Below, in pieces: positions 21,405 through 33,577 of a DNA stretch of 64,000 nucleotides. A program made the position numbers and the translations under genes. The stretch is from Madurella fahalii (taxonomy: Eukaryota > Ascomycota > Sordariomycetes > Sordariales). The DNA lies in NCBI GenBank assembly GCA_029876055.1, contig CM056878.1:620001-684000 (forward strand), read 5' to 3'. The stretch's first letter is position 1, and each line of letters opens with the position of its first letter. Under the pieces are notes generated by a model that had not been told where the DNA came from, ran no database searches, and saw nothing but the letters and a program-made list of their open reading frames with translations.

Positions 21405-23911
21405 ATGCCGCCCGAGACGCATCAGTATCCTGGCGTGAACCTTCCGTTGCGCTATCTCGACCAGCAGGGCACACCAGGCGTCGATTTCTACCGCCTCGGC
21501 TCCTTTGAAGGCCTCCAAGATGTCACATCAAGGATGCTGCAGGTCCGCGAGGTGGCCATGATGATTCTCATGGACAGCCTGACGGACAAGCCGAACTGGC
21601 ACGAGAAAGTGTTTGACGATGACATTGTCGACAAGTGGCGCCAGGAAGCCCTGTCGCAGGATGAAGACGACCTCTATCTCCAGGTCCTCGGCGGGAAAGC
21701 GATCCCCATGCTGGAGCGGACAAGGATCATTTCTGAAAGGGCATTCGACTACGTTGGTGAAGCCCATAACCCCGTGATGGTGGCTGTTTTATGTTCGCCC
21801 TGCTGACTGCAACTCTACGGCGCAGTGCATCGCCGAACTCAGATGCAAAGCGGCGCACTTCAAGGAGTCAGGCCTGATCTTCACTCTCAACGCTGATGGG
21901 AACACTGTCATCAAGTCTGACTCCCTGATAAGCGACGAGCTCCGCCAAGGCCTGAAGGCCGCCTTCGAGAAGCTACGTGCCGAGCAGGGCGCCGAGCCAG
22001 AGTGGCACCCATGGACTGATGACAAGGTTCAGGACCTGGTCCACCCGTCCATGCATCCCTTTGTCTACGGTAAGGGTTACACTCTGTCGCGTCCCTATTC
22101 ATACTAGATCTAACAAATCGTAGGCAAGTCCAAGTTCATCCAGGAGGAAGTTGTTGGAGTTGCCGATGCCATCGAGAAATGGTCCGGTAAGGGCGAAATC
22201 GTACAAAAAGACAAAGAGATAGCCCATGACGACCCCAGACCAGCATGGCAGAGAGTCGAAGTCCCCGCGGACTACTGGTCATCAACTTACCAGTGGCTCC
22301 CCGCCAACCTGTCCTTCCAAGAGGACGGTACCGTGCGGTTCACGAGCTATATCAACAATTTACATCCGAAGAAGCATCGCGAAATATATAGACTCGTCGA
22401 AAAGCTCGTCGACGCTGCCATCCCGGCTTGGGATCGAGTCCTCAGTGGAGTGGCCATGATCGGTACGTAGCACGAATCGCTTGGCTCGCTGTCGCGGTTT
22501 TTTGTCAGGTTAATGAGAGCGGGAGAAGTGGCTTACAAGGCGGCGCAGATGGCAAAGAGGAGATGCAGAAGCGATTTGATTTGCCCCCAGAGGTCTTGTG
22601 AGTACCGGTGGCCATAATCCCAATCGTCTCTGCCCTGCGCATAGGCGATGTGCGGCTGACTGAAGTTTGATCCAGCGAGGACGACGAAGTGACGAATTGG
22701 GAGCCTTTCAACCCCGACGTTCTTGCTGCGTGGGAGAAGGAGGTTGGTGAGATCGCCATCAGCGATCCCTATCTCGTCGAAGCATGGGAAGAATACGTCG
22801 AGGTTGATGAAGACACACCCGAGACAACAAAGGAAGAAATGAAGGCGGAGTGGATTTCGAAGCTCAAGTGGAGAGAGATCAGGGATCCCCTGCTTCCCGA
22901 ACCGCTGGACTTTGGGCCAGTTGCGTATCGCATCGCGCAGAGCCTTCGTGGAAAGTTCAAGGATACTGGGCTCCAAGTCATCATCAAGATGGCATCCATC
23001 GAGCTTACTCCGGAGAAGCCCGAATTCCCCGTCGGTGGCTGGCACGTAAGTACCAGTAGCATCCCAGTTCGATATTCCTCATGCCCGAATCGGGCTAACG
23101 ATGGTCTAGGTTGAGGGTCAGATGAACGAACACATTGTCGCAACGGCACTGTACTATCTCGACTCTGAAAATGTGACACCGAGCCGCCTATCGTTCCGCA
23201 TGATGACGGATGGAGATCAAGAAGACATGCAAGTTCGAGTCGGCCAAAATTTATACGGGTCTTACGAGCGAATCTTCGGTACCCGCTTGTATTATGACCC
23301 GGAAAACGGCAATACGGTTCAGAATTACGGCGATATAGAAACGCGGGAGGGGCGACTGGTCGCCTTTCCCAATGTCTTGTAAGCGTCCTCCCGCTGCCTC
23401 TAAGTGAGGTAGTAGCTACTATGTGGAGCAAGTTCAGCAACTGACAAAGGCTCCTTCTCCAAGTCAACACCGCGTGTCATCGTTTAGCCTGCAGGATCGC
23501 ACCCGGCCCGGCCACCGTCGCTTCATTGCCCTGTGGCTTGTAGATCCACATCAGCGCATCATCTCAACGGCCAACGTCCCTCCGCAACAACTTGATTGGT
23601 GGGCAGAGGCGGTGTTTGGTACCGAATCACAGGCTGTCGTGGGCGAGATGCCGTCGGAGCTGTTCCAGTTGCTCCTGGAGCAAGGCGTCGCCCAGTCGGT
23701 GAAGCCGTCGCAGGAAATGCTCAGCAAGATGAGCAGTCGGCTACCAGCCGAGGTCCTGGATATGGTGCGCCGCGAACAGGTGTTGCCCGAGGGCATCATG
23801 ACACTTGATGAGGCACGGCAACATCGCCTCCGGCTAATGGAGGAGCGCAGCGCTTTCCAAGTTAAAGGCGAAGAGGAGTGGAGGAATTCGTACTCGTTTT
23901 GCGAACACTAG
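21405..23911 (+). CDS. DUF4246 protein, seven exons
   Basis: Large fungal-specific protein of about 688 residues. Exons are 21405-21752, 21826-22069, 22124-22462, 22549-22597, 22676-23045, 23110-23378 and 23464-23911; every junction has GT-AG ends and keeps frame. Recognisable DUF4246 features are CKAAHFKESGLIFTLNADG, YQWLPANLSFQEDGTVRF, HEIYRLVEKLVD-type helices, GQMNEHIVATALYYLDSENV, QHRVSSFSLQDRTRPGHRRF and LWLVDPHQRIISTANVPPQQ. The C-terminal half (HIVATALYYLD ... FQHRV ... RPGHR) resembles an Fe(II)/2-oxoglutarate double-stranded beta-helix, but that is my inference, and the family's function is not established to my knowledge. The gene looks intact and well spliced. Confidence 0.9.
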
Positions 23912-24406
23912 GTAATCAAGACGGGTCCGTCTCGGCTTTGTTTGGGTTGTTTTTGTTCTGAAGGTCGCTTCAGCGCCGTTTTACTTTTATTTTTATACTT
24001 TTTTTTTTTGTCAATATCATGAGCAATCAGAATTTGAGGGCTCTTTACATTGTTTCTCTCTTAATTCTAGCACCGCAAGGTTTGTTGATTGGCCGACTTC
24101 TGATTTCTTACGGCTCCACCACGACGATCGAAACTGAACCCACTTCTTTCTACACTTTCACAACGATATTGAGTTTGAAAAGAAAAGGCTCGCTGTCAAC
24201 TTTTGACGTTGACCGGATCCATTCTAGCGACTACTACTAATCACGGCAGCGCTATATAAACCGAGTCCAATACAGCAGTCCCTACCACGAAATCCTGCAG
24301 GTTATTAAACTAGGGAAAAGGACAAGAAGGGGAAATCTGGTCCGCCCGCCATCCTATCTTTGATCCACCAAACCTCTCCACTCATCGGACGAAACCAAGG
24401 TCCAAC
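23912..24406. other. Convergent intergenic space
   Basis: T-rich stretch (23990-24011) and 3' ends of the DUF4246 and WSC genes. A TATATAAA at 24251-24258 has no gene in the right place to serve. Confidence 0.5.
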
Positions 24407-25146
24407 TTAGACCCACTGGTAAACGCTGAGCCTGTCCGGCCCGCCGCAATCCTCGGCGGCGTTGCCGGAGCAAGGCATGGAGCACTCGGTGTCGGTGACG
24501 TTGGTGCTGGTGGCGTCGAGCCCGTTGCCGCAATAGCACTCGGCCGTGTACTCGAGGCCGAACCACAGGAAGCCCGAGTTGAGGCAGTAGTTGGCGCACC
24601 CGTCGACGGTCATGTCGGTGGCCGAGACGGCGCTGGCGCCCGCCAGCGCCCGCACGCCCACGCCCTCGGTCCAGCATCCTTCGTACTGCGCCGCCGTCAC
24701 CGGGTCGTGCGGGTACGGCGTCACCGCCGGCGGCTCCGTCGAGGTCCCGTACAGCGACAGCCGGTTCGGCCCCCCGCACACCTCGGCCGGGTCGCCGCCG
24801 CAGGGCATGGCGCAGTCGGTGGAGAAGGCCGGGAACGAGCCTTGCGCCAGGACATCGCCGCAGTAGCTGGTTGGTTTGGTCAGTAATTATGGTCATTATG
24901 TTGCTGTTGGCGGTGGGGTTTTTGGTTGGGGGAGGGATTAACATACCACTCGCCACCGTACTCGAGACCCCAGAGGGTGCTCCCTTGACCGGTGCAGAAC
25001 GTCTCGCAAATAGCCACGGTCATGTTGGCGTAGTCGACCTGCGAGAAGTCGGACAGGGCGCGAGTGGGGACTTCAGTGTAGCAACCATAGAAGGTCTGGG
25101 CGAGAACGGCGGGCACGACGGCCGCGAGGGCGAGAAGGTGCTGCAT
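24407..25146 (-). CDS. Secreted protein with two WSC domains
   Basis: Exons are 25146-24947 and 24866-24407 (219 residues), joined through a GTATGT...CCAG intron that rebuilds the WSC motif YGGECYCGD. The signal peptide is MQHLLALAAVVPAVLA, with likely cleavage before QTFYGCYTE. Domain 1 covers about residues 18-105 and ends CGGPNRLSLY; domain 2 covers about 125-217 (EGCWTEGV, LEYTAECYCGN, CGGPDRLSVY). WSC domains are eight-cysteine carbohydrate-binding modules, so the mature protein is probably an extracellular or cell-wall glycan-binding protein. There is no transmembrane segment, which separates it from Wsc stress sensors. Confidence 0.9.
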
Positions 25147-25262
25147 CTTGGGGTGGAAGAGGCTGTGGTTTGTTGACTGGAAGCTGAGTTGAGAGTGATG
25201 ATGAGGATTCTGGCCGATGCTGAGAAAAGAGAGATGGGTAATATCATCCGAGGGATAGAGAG

Positions 25263-25270
25263 TATTTATA
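25263..25270 (-). promoter_or_regulatory. TATA box of the WSC gene (TATAAATA)
   Basis: TATAAATA on the minus strand lies about 117 bp before the WSC start codon, a usual distance for a highly expressed secreted-protein gene. The call rests on sequence and position only. Confidence 0.5.
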
Positions 25271-28200
25271 CTTGGTCGACAGTCTCTTTGCCTCGTTCAG
25301 TTTCTTCGACCTGACAACCCTCCATCTCGACACGGCAGGGGATATCGGATGCTACCGCCTCATTGTCTCGCTCGCTTCTACGATCATACGCTGCACTGTC
25401 ACTCTCCAGACACGGTAAGCATGCCGCGTACATACGATATCGCCAAGTCAACATACCGGTGCCTCGGGCTCAGCTAGGTGGGGCAACAGGTGGCAGTACC
25501 TCCACGTCTTCCTGCATATGCGCGGCCTGAATATCACATGCAGCCACCAGGTCCGCGCCGAACCTAGCGGAACGCGGATGGGGCCCGGGAGGGCAGAAGT
25601 TGACGGTTTTTCAGGGGCTGGGCCCCTTGCGGCGATCCTTTTGTTGAGCAGAGCCGCATGCCAACCTCGGATGCAACGCCAAGGGTCTGGTTCGTGCGCC
25701 ACCATCCCCCAGCCGCGGAGGGCCAAGAGATTTAAGTTTTGGGGTACTAGGTATACACTAGTACAGGCTCGCGTCTGCTGGTGTCTCCGGGATCCGAATT
25801 CTGGTCATATGTCTGACATTCTCAGCGCTAATTCGCCATGTGCCACGCGCTAATTCCCCTGCAAGCTGCCGGTCGGACTGTTCCGTCGCGGGCAACATGG
25901 GAGCAGGCCGGTCACCTGGAGGCTGTCCTCGAGGCCTTCCCCCACTCTCCACTCGTTGGCGTTCGGTTCCTGCGTCTAGCGCAGCCGCAAATGGGGTAAC
26001 AGCCCGCTGACATTACATGAACATACGGGGCGACATACGCTAGACAAACAATAGACCAAGCCACCACCCACGTCGGCTCAGGCCTTAGCGGGGATCCTCC
26101 CAAAAAGAAAAACAAAAGTCGGCCGGTGAGAAAGCCCGTTTAGGAAGGGCGTCGTCAGTCGCACAGCATATTTCACGCCGAAATTGGCTGCACCATGCCT
26201 CTGACGCGCGCTTTCAGCTCAGAAGGGATCAAAGATTGCAAGTCGCAGCCATCAATCCCTCGGTCCAACAGTTTCCTTTCTCGGAAGCCCACCTCATCTA
26301 CCTGCAATGAAACGCTGCTAGAGATTGTGTAGCGAGCGAGCGCTGATATTTCCAATGATGGACACACGAGCTTCGAATAGGCGGGGCCCGGAACTTGACT
26401 CGGTACCTTTGCCTTATCAGCTCGTCTCTGCGGTTGAGAGTTCCGAACCGGAGCGTGTCTGTGGCGGTCTCACGGCTTGCTTGTCCTGCTAAGCTCAAAC
26501 GGTCTAGTGGAGTGGTTCTTCGCTGACGTACTGTACAGTACTGTACTGCGCCGCCTGGACGCCGTCGACCAGGGACTCCGTCCTCCTTTTCTGTGGGGTT
26601 GCAGACGCACCTCGATCTGGGCAATTTGCGAGCTGTGGATCAATGCAACGTAGGCCCAATATTAACCGCTTCATATGGAAGGTCAGCGCCGTGAATTCTG
26701 CAGCAGCGAAAGAAGCCAAGGAGAAATTGACGGTCTAGAAACTCGAGCTGAATCCGTCGCGACTGACACCGTGACACTCAATATCCCACATCGATGTAAC
26801 TTTTTCGGTCCCGGGCCATTTGACTGAGCTAGCAATAGGTTGACCCGGTTTGCAGGCGCGGCTTGTTCCAGCGTTGCAACCACACTGCATCGTATACGAG
26901 CTAGGGACATGCAAAAGAGCCATAAACAGTTGAACCGGTGAGCTGACGTTGGTAAATATTTCGTTCTAGACTCGACTGCGGACTACTAGTATCACGGATC
27001 GAAATAGAAACTCCGGCGTTACCTCAGCGCAACCACCCCTATCCGCTACTCCTCGGCTGCTAATACTTACCGACAGGACGCAGCGGAGATTTGTCAGGAA
27101 CCATCTTCATCATCGGAAACAGCAGACGAGCATCCCGGGAGCCATCGTTAATACGGGTAGACTCTCGCAAGGGCCACTTGTGAGTTAGCCTCCCCCGCTT
27201 CTTGGTGCGTTTTATTGCTTGATCCACGAACCCAAACGCCACATCACTTTTCATGGCTCAGATTTGCTATAATACGGTTAACGGCGCTAGTGGATGAGAT
27301 ATTGATACAATACAGTTGCAACGGCCCCTGCCACCGGAAAATAACGCATTGTGGCGCTCAGCCAATCTGCGATTGCTGATGTGAGGACGGTGCACGCGCA
27401 TAGCATTCTGCTAGAGATCTGAAGAAAAGAATGGAAGCCGGGCATAGGTACGAGCACAGCTTTTTCTGCCGTGCAATAAACAGAGACGCATTATGCTTCT
27501 CCCTAAACTCGAAGTTGGAGGTTGGGAAATTTCGACGTCTAGATCAGCTTCAGTACCTTAGCCGAGCACGGGGCGATGGCGCGTCACCGACCCAGCCTGT
27601 CGGGACAGGATTTGTTAGGCTGCGTTCTACCATCCAGGACCTCTACGGACAAAAACTCAAGGGCATTGGCACACTCTGTCACTTGCCAAGGCCGCCCACG
27701 GGTAGCTACCGACTGTGTGGTAAGACGCAGCATACCCGGGCGGCACCAAGCAGTCTCGGCACGCGCCCCTTGGACTAAACCAAGTCAATGGCCTGAGACG
27801 CTCCGGATTGGCTGTTGAGCATGTGGGAGACCGGCAGACGTGGCGTCTAACTCGTCTACAGCTGTTTGGCTTGGTTCCACAATTACGGCGTAAGTATACT
27901 TGATAACGTATGGCAGCCTTGGGGAAATTTTAAAGCCAGCGGTAGCCCAAGAATGGGAGGAGGCCATCCATCATCAAGACTAGCGCCGGCCATAGCTACC
28001 GGATGGCATCCAATTGGATGTATCATGACAGCATTCCCTACCGGCTCCAAATTCCGCACACTAATTACTAGTACTAAGGTAGAGCGATGCTTCCCACACA
28101 CAGCTTCTCCTTATGCACAGATACGAATGCCGACGATTGACAACTTGTACAGCATTGGTAAGAACGCATACACACCAACTACCTTACCTACTAAGTACTT

Positions 28201-28363
28201 TTCATTAGGTGGGCCTACCGTTTGGCGAGATATTTCCTACAGTCCAAAACGGACGCCTCAACGTGAATGGGGTCGAAAACAACCTGCTAGGATATATAGC
28301 AAGCCAAGCGGCAACGCAAGTCTTAATTAGGGACTCTAGTTCTAGTGTTCTTCTCCAACTCTC
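25271..28363. other. Long intergenic stretch, no gene recognised
   Basis: About 3.1 kb of mixed-composition DNA. All open frames are short, lack domains and overlap each other. A motif copy CTACCTTACCTACTAAG lies at 28178-28195. Confidence 0.5.
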
Positions 28364-29750
28364 TTACAACCCCTGTGAATCCAAGTACTGCAACATGACC
28401 TCGAAGCCGGCGGAAGCGTTTGAAGCCAGCGTCAGGGCGTGACCGGTGTTGGGTTGTAGATAGGGGAAAATATTGGACGCCGCCGGAAACATACCCCGTG
28501 CGAGGTTCTCATCATAGAGAGTCCTGCAGTCGCCGTCGCAGGTGGGATAGTCGAACTCGCCAACGAGGAACTGTATGTGGGTAAAATCCGTCAGTTTGTC
28601 TTGCCTTCCTTCAAGTAGCCCTGAGGCCAAAAAAACAAAAAAAAAAAAAAAAAAAGGCAAAGGGGGGAAGGGTTCCCGGTCGAGACTCACCTGAACTGGC
28701 CCTCTGAACTCGGTCGCGGGGGGGCTCCTGGGGTTTGCTTGCGAGACGTACTCGCCCACGGTCTCGGGCTGCTTGATCTTCTCGGTGTAGGTCAGCAGGT
28801 CCGGCTCGAAGCCGCCCTTCCGGAAAAACAGCTTCTGGAGGCAGCTCTCCGTCGTCAGCACAAAGTACCCGGACGAGTACTCGCCGAAGCGGACGGGGTC
28901 GTGCTCGGGAGCGAACTCGTGGTCGAAATGCGCCACGTCGACACTCCCCAGCTTGGCATTGAGGAGGAAGCCCGTCAGGAGGGCGCCGTCGCTGAGATTC
29001 CCGTACCGCCCGAGCATCCCGGCTGTTAGGAAAGAGCCGAACGAGTGGCCGACGTGGACGACTTTGGAGGGTTGGAAGTCGTGGACGGTGGTGGCTCCGC
29101 TGGTGGTCGACATCACCCTGGACGAGCTGAGCAGCTGCCCGCTGCGGGCGAGCTGCGTCAGGCCGGCCAGGATCTCGACCTCGACGGGGATTTGCACAAT
29201 GTCGTAAGCGTCCGGTTTCTCGGACTGGCCCGTGCCGATCCGATCGTACGTGAGGACGGAGTATCCTTTCCTGATGGCGGCATCGAGATACGAGTACTCT
29301 TCCGGCTTAACTTCCACGTCCCAGTATCTACACCGAACGTATATCCGTCAGTCTCCGCTGCTGCTGCTCAGTCGGCCGAAACTACACCACCAACCTTTTA
29401 TCAAAACCGAGGCCGTGGGTGGCGATCTGCAAAATCTCGGCTTTAGCTCCCTTCTGCGACGGGACGCAAAGCTGCGCATTGATGCGGAACGTGCGGTCGA
29501 CGGGCACAGGGCCAACAACACGCTCAGCCTCAAGGGTCGACCAGGTGGTGACATTTACCGCCCAGTCAATGGCGTCAGTGGTGCTGTCAACCTGGGGCAT
29601 GATGAAGTGGGTGTTGGTGGCCACAACTGGGATAGGCACTTCAAGCTGGACGCATTGCTTGATGGTTGTAGCAGACCCGGTAGGGGCACTAGCTGCGGCC
29701 CCAGTCAGGGCCAGAACCCCTAGTGAGATTGGATAGAGGATGCCGCTCAT
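28364..29750 (-). CDS. Secreted alpha/beta hydrolase, three exons
   Basis: Exons are 29750-29395, 29327-28691 and 28570-28364, giving 399 residues. A signal peptide-like start is MSGILYPISLGVLALTGAAA. The fold is shown by ATHGLGFDKRYWDVE (oxyanion region), LTYDRIGTGQS, the nucleophile elbow VGHSFGS (Ser about 214), the acid GEFDYPTCDGD and the catalytic histidine NTGHALTLASN. The second intron contains a long pyrimidine run (plus-strand A run, 28628-28655); translating through it gives a false polyphenylalanine, which is how I placed the splice sites. Likely an extracellular esterase or lipase-like enzyme of unknown substrate. Confidence 0.88.
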
Positions 29751-30096
29751 TGTATCGTATTGCTGTTTGTCTGTACAGGCGGTTCGCAGTGTGGATGTCG
29801 GATGCTTTCTCCTTGTTGACTGGTAAATGTTGGCGAGGACATTCCCATCTTATACTTTGTTCGACACCGCAAGCAGACCACGTCGTCGCATTGACTCTCT
29901 CCGTTGTTGTTGCTAGAACTGTAGAGGGAGCGTATTCGCTTGGGGAGCGCGTATTAATTAGCGTGCAAACTCGCCTATTGTAATGTTCCAAGTGCTGACT
30001 ACGGGTCCTCCGGCTCCTCTTCATCTAGCAACCTGACCCCCTGACATTGAATATGTGACTGTCGGAATGCTGCTTCGCCGTCCGGGACCACTCTTT
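29751..30096. other. Intergenic, 5' flank of the hydrolase
   Basis: No gene is recognised. Confidence 0.5.
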
Positions 30097-30425
30097 CTAC
30101 ATGCTAAAACCTGATTGGGACTGGTGATTGAATCCTTCATCGGGTACGATATTTGGTCATGGGGGTATAATGTGGGTTGTGACTGCGTACCTTGCTTCTG
30201 GTCCTTGGCCTCCTCGGTATCCTTGTCAAGTTTTTCACATGGATCCATGATGTCTTCCAAATGACCCGTGACCCAGCCTTTCCAAAGATAGTTCTTTCCG
30301 TCTTTCTCAACCGTCTCCGAGTTTCGCCTGATCGCCGTTTGCATGATGTTGAACCCAGAAGGGGCATGGAGATGCTCAAGCTCCCCGAACCCTAGGCGTT
30401 CGTGATCATGGATAGATACGGGCAT
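30097..30425 (-). CDS. Candidate small gene of unknown function
   Basis: A coding-like frame from ATG 30425 reads MPVSIHDHERLGFGELEHLH and later NYLWKGWVTGHLEDIMDP with a Lys/Asp/Glu-rich end. A GTACGC donor at 30190 and an AATCAG acceptor at 30111 would join it to GFSM and a stop (exons 30425-30191 and 30110-30097), a protein of 82 residues. Without splicing it stays open to 30021. I recognise no family; it may be a genuine small gene or one exon of a decayed larger one. No clear branch site is seen in the proposed intron. Confidence 0.3.
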
Positions 30426-32213
30426 CGCACAAACTATTAGCTACTTCCGTATTATACCCGTCAATCAACGAGGGATGAGCAAAGTGTTTCTCCACCTTTG
30501 CACTGCTCACGCTTCGGCCACTCACTCGGATCACATCAATAGACGCCGCGAGCGTGACGGCTCTGGCCAGTGTTACTGTGCGGAACGCCAGCGTATAGCA
30601 ATATCTTGTTGAGGATCAAATACGCTTGGAATATTGTCCTTCTCTGGAGACTGCTGCTGGACCCACCGCCAAAACGAGATGTCGGATCTAAAAACAGTCC
30701 AATATTGGCACATGATTCCCGGGATCAGTTCAAGGCGTTTGCATTAAAGAACCCCCAAGCAATCGGATCCTAGTTGTTTCCTCCAAGTGAAGGATCAGCG
30801 GATGCTGCTTCAACTGTGTCTATCATACTATTTAGGTACCTTCACTCAGCAGTCTGGATATTAACATTGATGAGGAAGTCGCCTTCCGGGAGCTGGATGA
30901 CATGCATGGGACATCGGTATTGAGGATGTAAGAGTTAAGGGACGAGGAACTGCGCGCCTAAGTGAATAGTACTCGGGAGCAGGGGGAGTAAGACGAAGTG
31001 CAGGTGATGGGGGTAATGCCGTGTATTCCCGAGTGTGTTTCGAAAGGAAGCGGGCTTATTTCGGCTCTCGTTAAGGGGAACCCGGTTCAGGCCTCCCCGG
31101 CTAGAGTTGAAACAATTCTTAGCCTGTTGTGGCAGGATCTTGCCAAAAGTGATGGGAGGAGAGGGGGGAGGAAAGGTGCGTAAATGTGAGCAATGTTACC
31201 TGAATTAGATGAGCCTTGCTAGCGCGCGGTGTCTAGTTCCATCTTGCCCAACTCTGGCGTGCGGGAACGTGTGGTTTGAACCCCGGCGTATGTAAAACTC
31301 AAAAATAATTGCACCTGACCATCGCGGACTGCAAGACATCATTTGAATGATTATGTATCAGATTTTTGCAATTTGCCATTAATTACCTACCTTAGCGTTG
31401 CATCGAGGATCCCATCGCTAACGCCCCACCCACGCACTCAAGTTCCCAAACCTCCAAGGAACAACTTTGCGTGAATCAGGTATTAACATAACGTACCCAA
31501 CTTACTGTATTCTGCAGGAGACGCACGCCGTGTCACCGGCGGAGTGTGCGCTAGCGGCCTGCCGGGGTTGACCCCAATTATAAAGAGCTAGAAGCAAATA
31601 ATCTTAAACCCGTTGCGAAGGTTTAATTAGTCTCTTATCATTGTCAAGCTTGAAACTCGCAACAAACGGTGCGTTTACCGGCATATCGGAACGAAAGAGC
31701 AACCGCAATGACAGTCCCACAGTCGAAAGAACCACAATCATCTGCCTACCTGGGAAGTATGCTTTCTACCCTGGTCGCAGGCGCAATCTTCGTGTCCCGG
31801 GTTAGCATGAAATTCATGACAGCTTGAAGATGATGACGCCCCGGACCTCAACGGCACCGTGACTACGCCAACGACCGGTAGGATCTCTAGCCTTCACAGC
31901 ACAAGCTCACGCCAACATCTTTCACAATTTGGATTATCGGTTTATAGGAGTCGCTCTGAGCCGTGTCCTATGGGCCTGACTGCTGAGCTCTTGTCGCCCT
32001 TGCAGCTAGTTGAAGAACGTTCTGACCCAGATCCACCTAGGAAAACAGTCGAGCTGGTTAAGACGCCTACGGAGACAGCGCCGCATTTGCAGTCCTAAGA
32101 AAAAGTATCCTGTGGTTTCTCTGAATCTCCACGGTTGAGCACACGCGACAGCTACAAACTAACTCTCAACTTCGTACCCGGGCTACCGCTCCGCAAACTG
32201 CGCCTCACTCCGC
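30426..32213. other. Intergenic, no firm gene
   Basis: A short basic frame near 31708 (MTVPQSKEPQSSAYLG) with possible splice sites is too weak to annotate. Copy of the short repeat motif at 31384-31394. Confidence 0.45.
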
Positions 32214-33577
32214 TCACCACGGCTCGTAGACGTAGCACAACGGCGTCCCTCCTACCGTGTCCATGGCGTCTCCGATGGTGATGTTCCGGTTGAGCGGCTC
32301 GAATCCCATGTTGTCGGTAAGCACGGCCTCCGGGGTTGGGGGCCGGTTGAACATGGTGTTGGTGCCCGAGATGGTCTGTCTGGCATCCCAATCCAGGTTC
32401 TGCCAGATGAAATGCATGCGGTCAATGTTGCCGTGGTGGAGGTAGAAGCCCGGCTCGAGGGACGAGAAGTAAAAGTCGCTGCCCGGGTCGCCGCTGATGG
32501 CGTAGTGGCCGCCGGTGTGCACGCCCATGCCAAACGTCTTGCCGCCGTCGCCCCTGACGCCCTCGCCCTGCACGGCGCTCTGGAAGACGGCGATGGTGCT
32601 TGTGGAGAGTATGGTATCCGTCGTGTTGCGCAGCGTGGCCCACTTGTTACAGACGTCGTCGTTGAGGTCGCGCTTGAAGCACCGCGGGTTGTGCGCCAGA
32701 GGATTCCTCGACATGAGCGGGCCCAGGTTCACTGTGAAGTTGGAGAACGGCCCGCTCTTGAGGCACCCTCCGCCGGTCCCGGGCCTGGCGCCCCCGATCG
32801 CCGCCCGGTGGCCCTGGACGAACTCGCCGTTACCGCCGAGCGAGTACTCGGACCCGTCGAACACGGGCGACTGGTCCATTTTGCCGCAATCCAGCCCCCA
32901 TTCCCAGTACGGGAAGGTCCCCTTGTATCCGCAAAGGTTGATCAAGTCCTGTTCGAGGACCCAGTTGTAGTGGCGATGCCATAGGAGGAAGGTAGCGTCG
33001 TTGTGGACATAAGGGGTTTGGTAGTAGTGCAGTACTCCGTAGTCGTCCCATGCCGACTTGGCCCCTGGGATGTTCTGGTACCGTGACGGCTTTTGCATTA
33101 GACACTGAATGCTAATGGTGGATATCGGTTAGTTACTTGTCTCGCGTCAGGCAGTGGGCAGCGGCGTGTCTCAAGACACCCCAGCTGGCCAAGACGAAGA
33201 ACTCGGGAATAAGATTTCTAAAAAAACAAAAAAAAAAAAAAAAAAAAATCGCATACCCCTCCTGATAAGCCTTCCTGTCTTCGAGAGTCATATTTCTCCT
33301 ACCGGCACGCCGTCAGTAACCGCCGCTCTCTGTCTGAGCCTCGGGCCCGTTGGAATGAGGGACCTCACCATTCCTTACGGATCTTGACCTTGTCTTTCGT
33401 ACAACCCGTCGTCGCCTTGGCCGCCCGAGCCATGGCTGTGTCGTAGGCGATCTTGCCCAGCTGGCGGAGGGCCTCGCCCGAGTCGATCTGGGCCTGGGTG
33501 AACGTTGGGATGGCGGCGGCGGCGGCCGGGCCCGCGAGCAGGGCCGCGGCCGCGACTAGCTTCAGGACAGAGACCAT
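32214..33577 (-). CDS. Secreted short tyrosinase / catechol oxidase, three exons
   Basis: Exons are 33577-33369, 33298-33257 and 33111-32214 (382 residues). Signal peptide MVSVLKLVAAAALLAGPAAA. CuA ligands are His112 (GVLHYY), His120 (PYVHND) and His129 (LWHRHYNWVLE). CuB is HTGGHYAISGDPGSD with His282 and His286, then FYLHHGNIDR (His309/310). The protein ends with CYVYEPW, the tyrosine motif that closes the catalytic domain, so it lacks the C-terminal lid domain of long fungal tyrosinases. It should oxidise phenols or catechols outside the cell. The second intron (33256-33112) carries a long A/T homopolymer. The enclosed exon is only 42 nt; its acceptor CCATTAG was chosen over CATTCAG because only it keeps frame. 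Confidence 0.9.

Noticed and set aside
28571..28690. Polyphenylalanine segment in the hydrolase
   Set aside because: It is the translation of an intron pyrimidine run; GTGAGT and ATACAG flank it and removal keeps frame.
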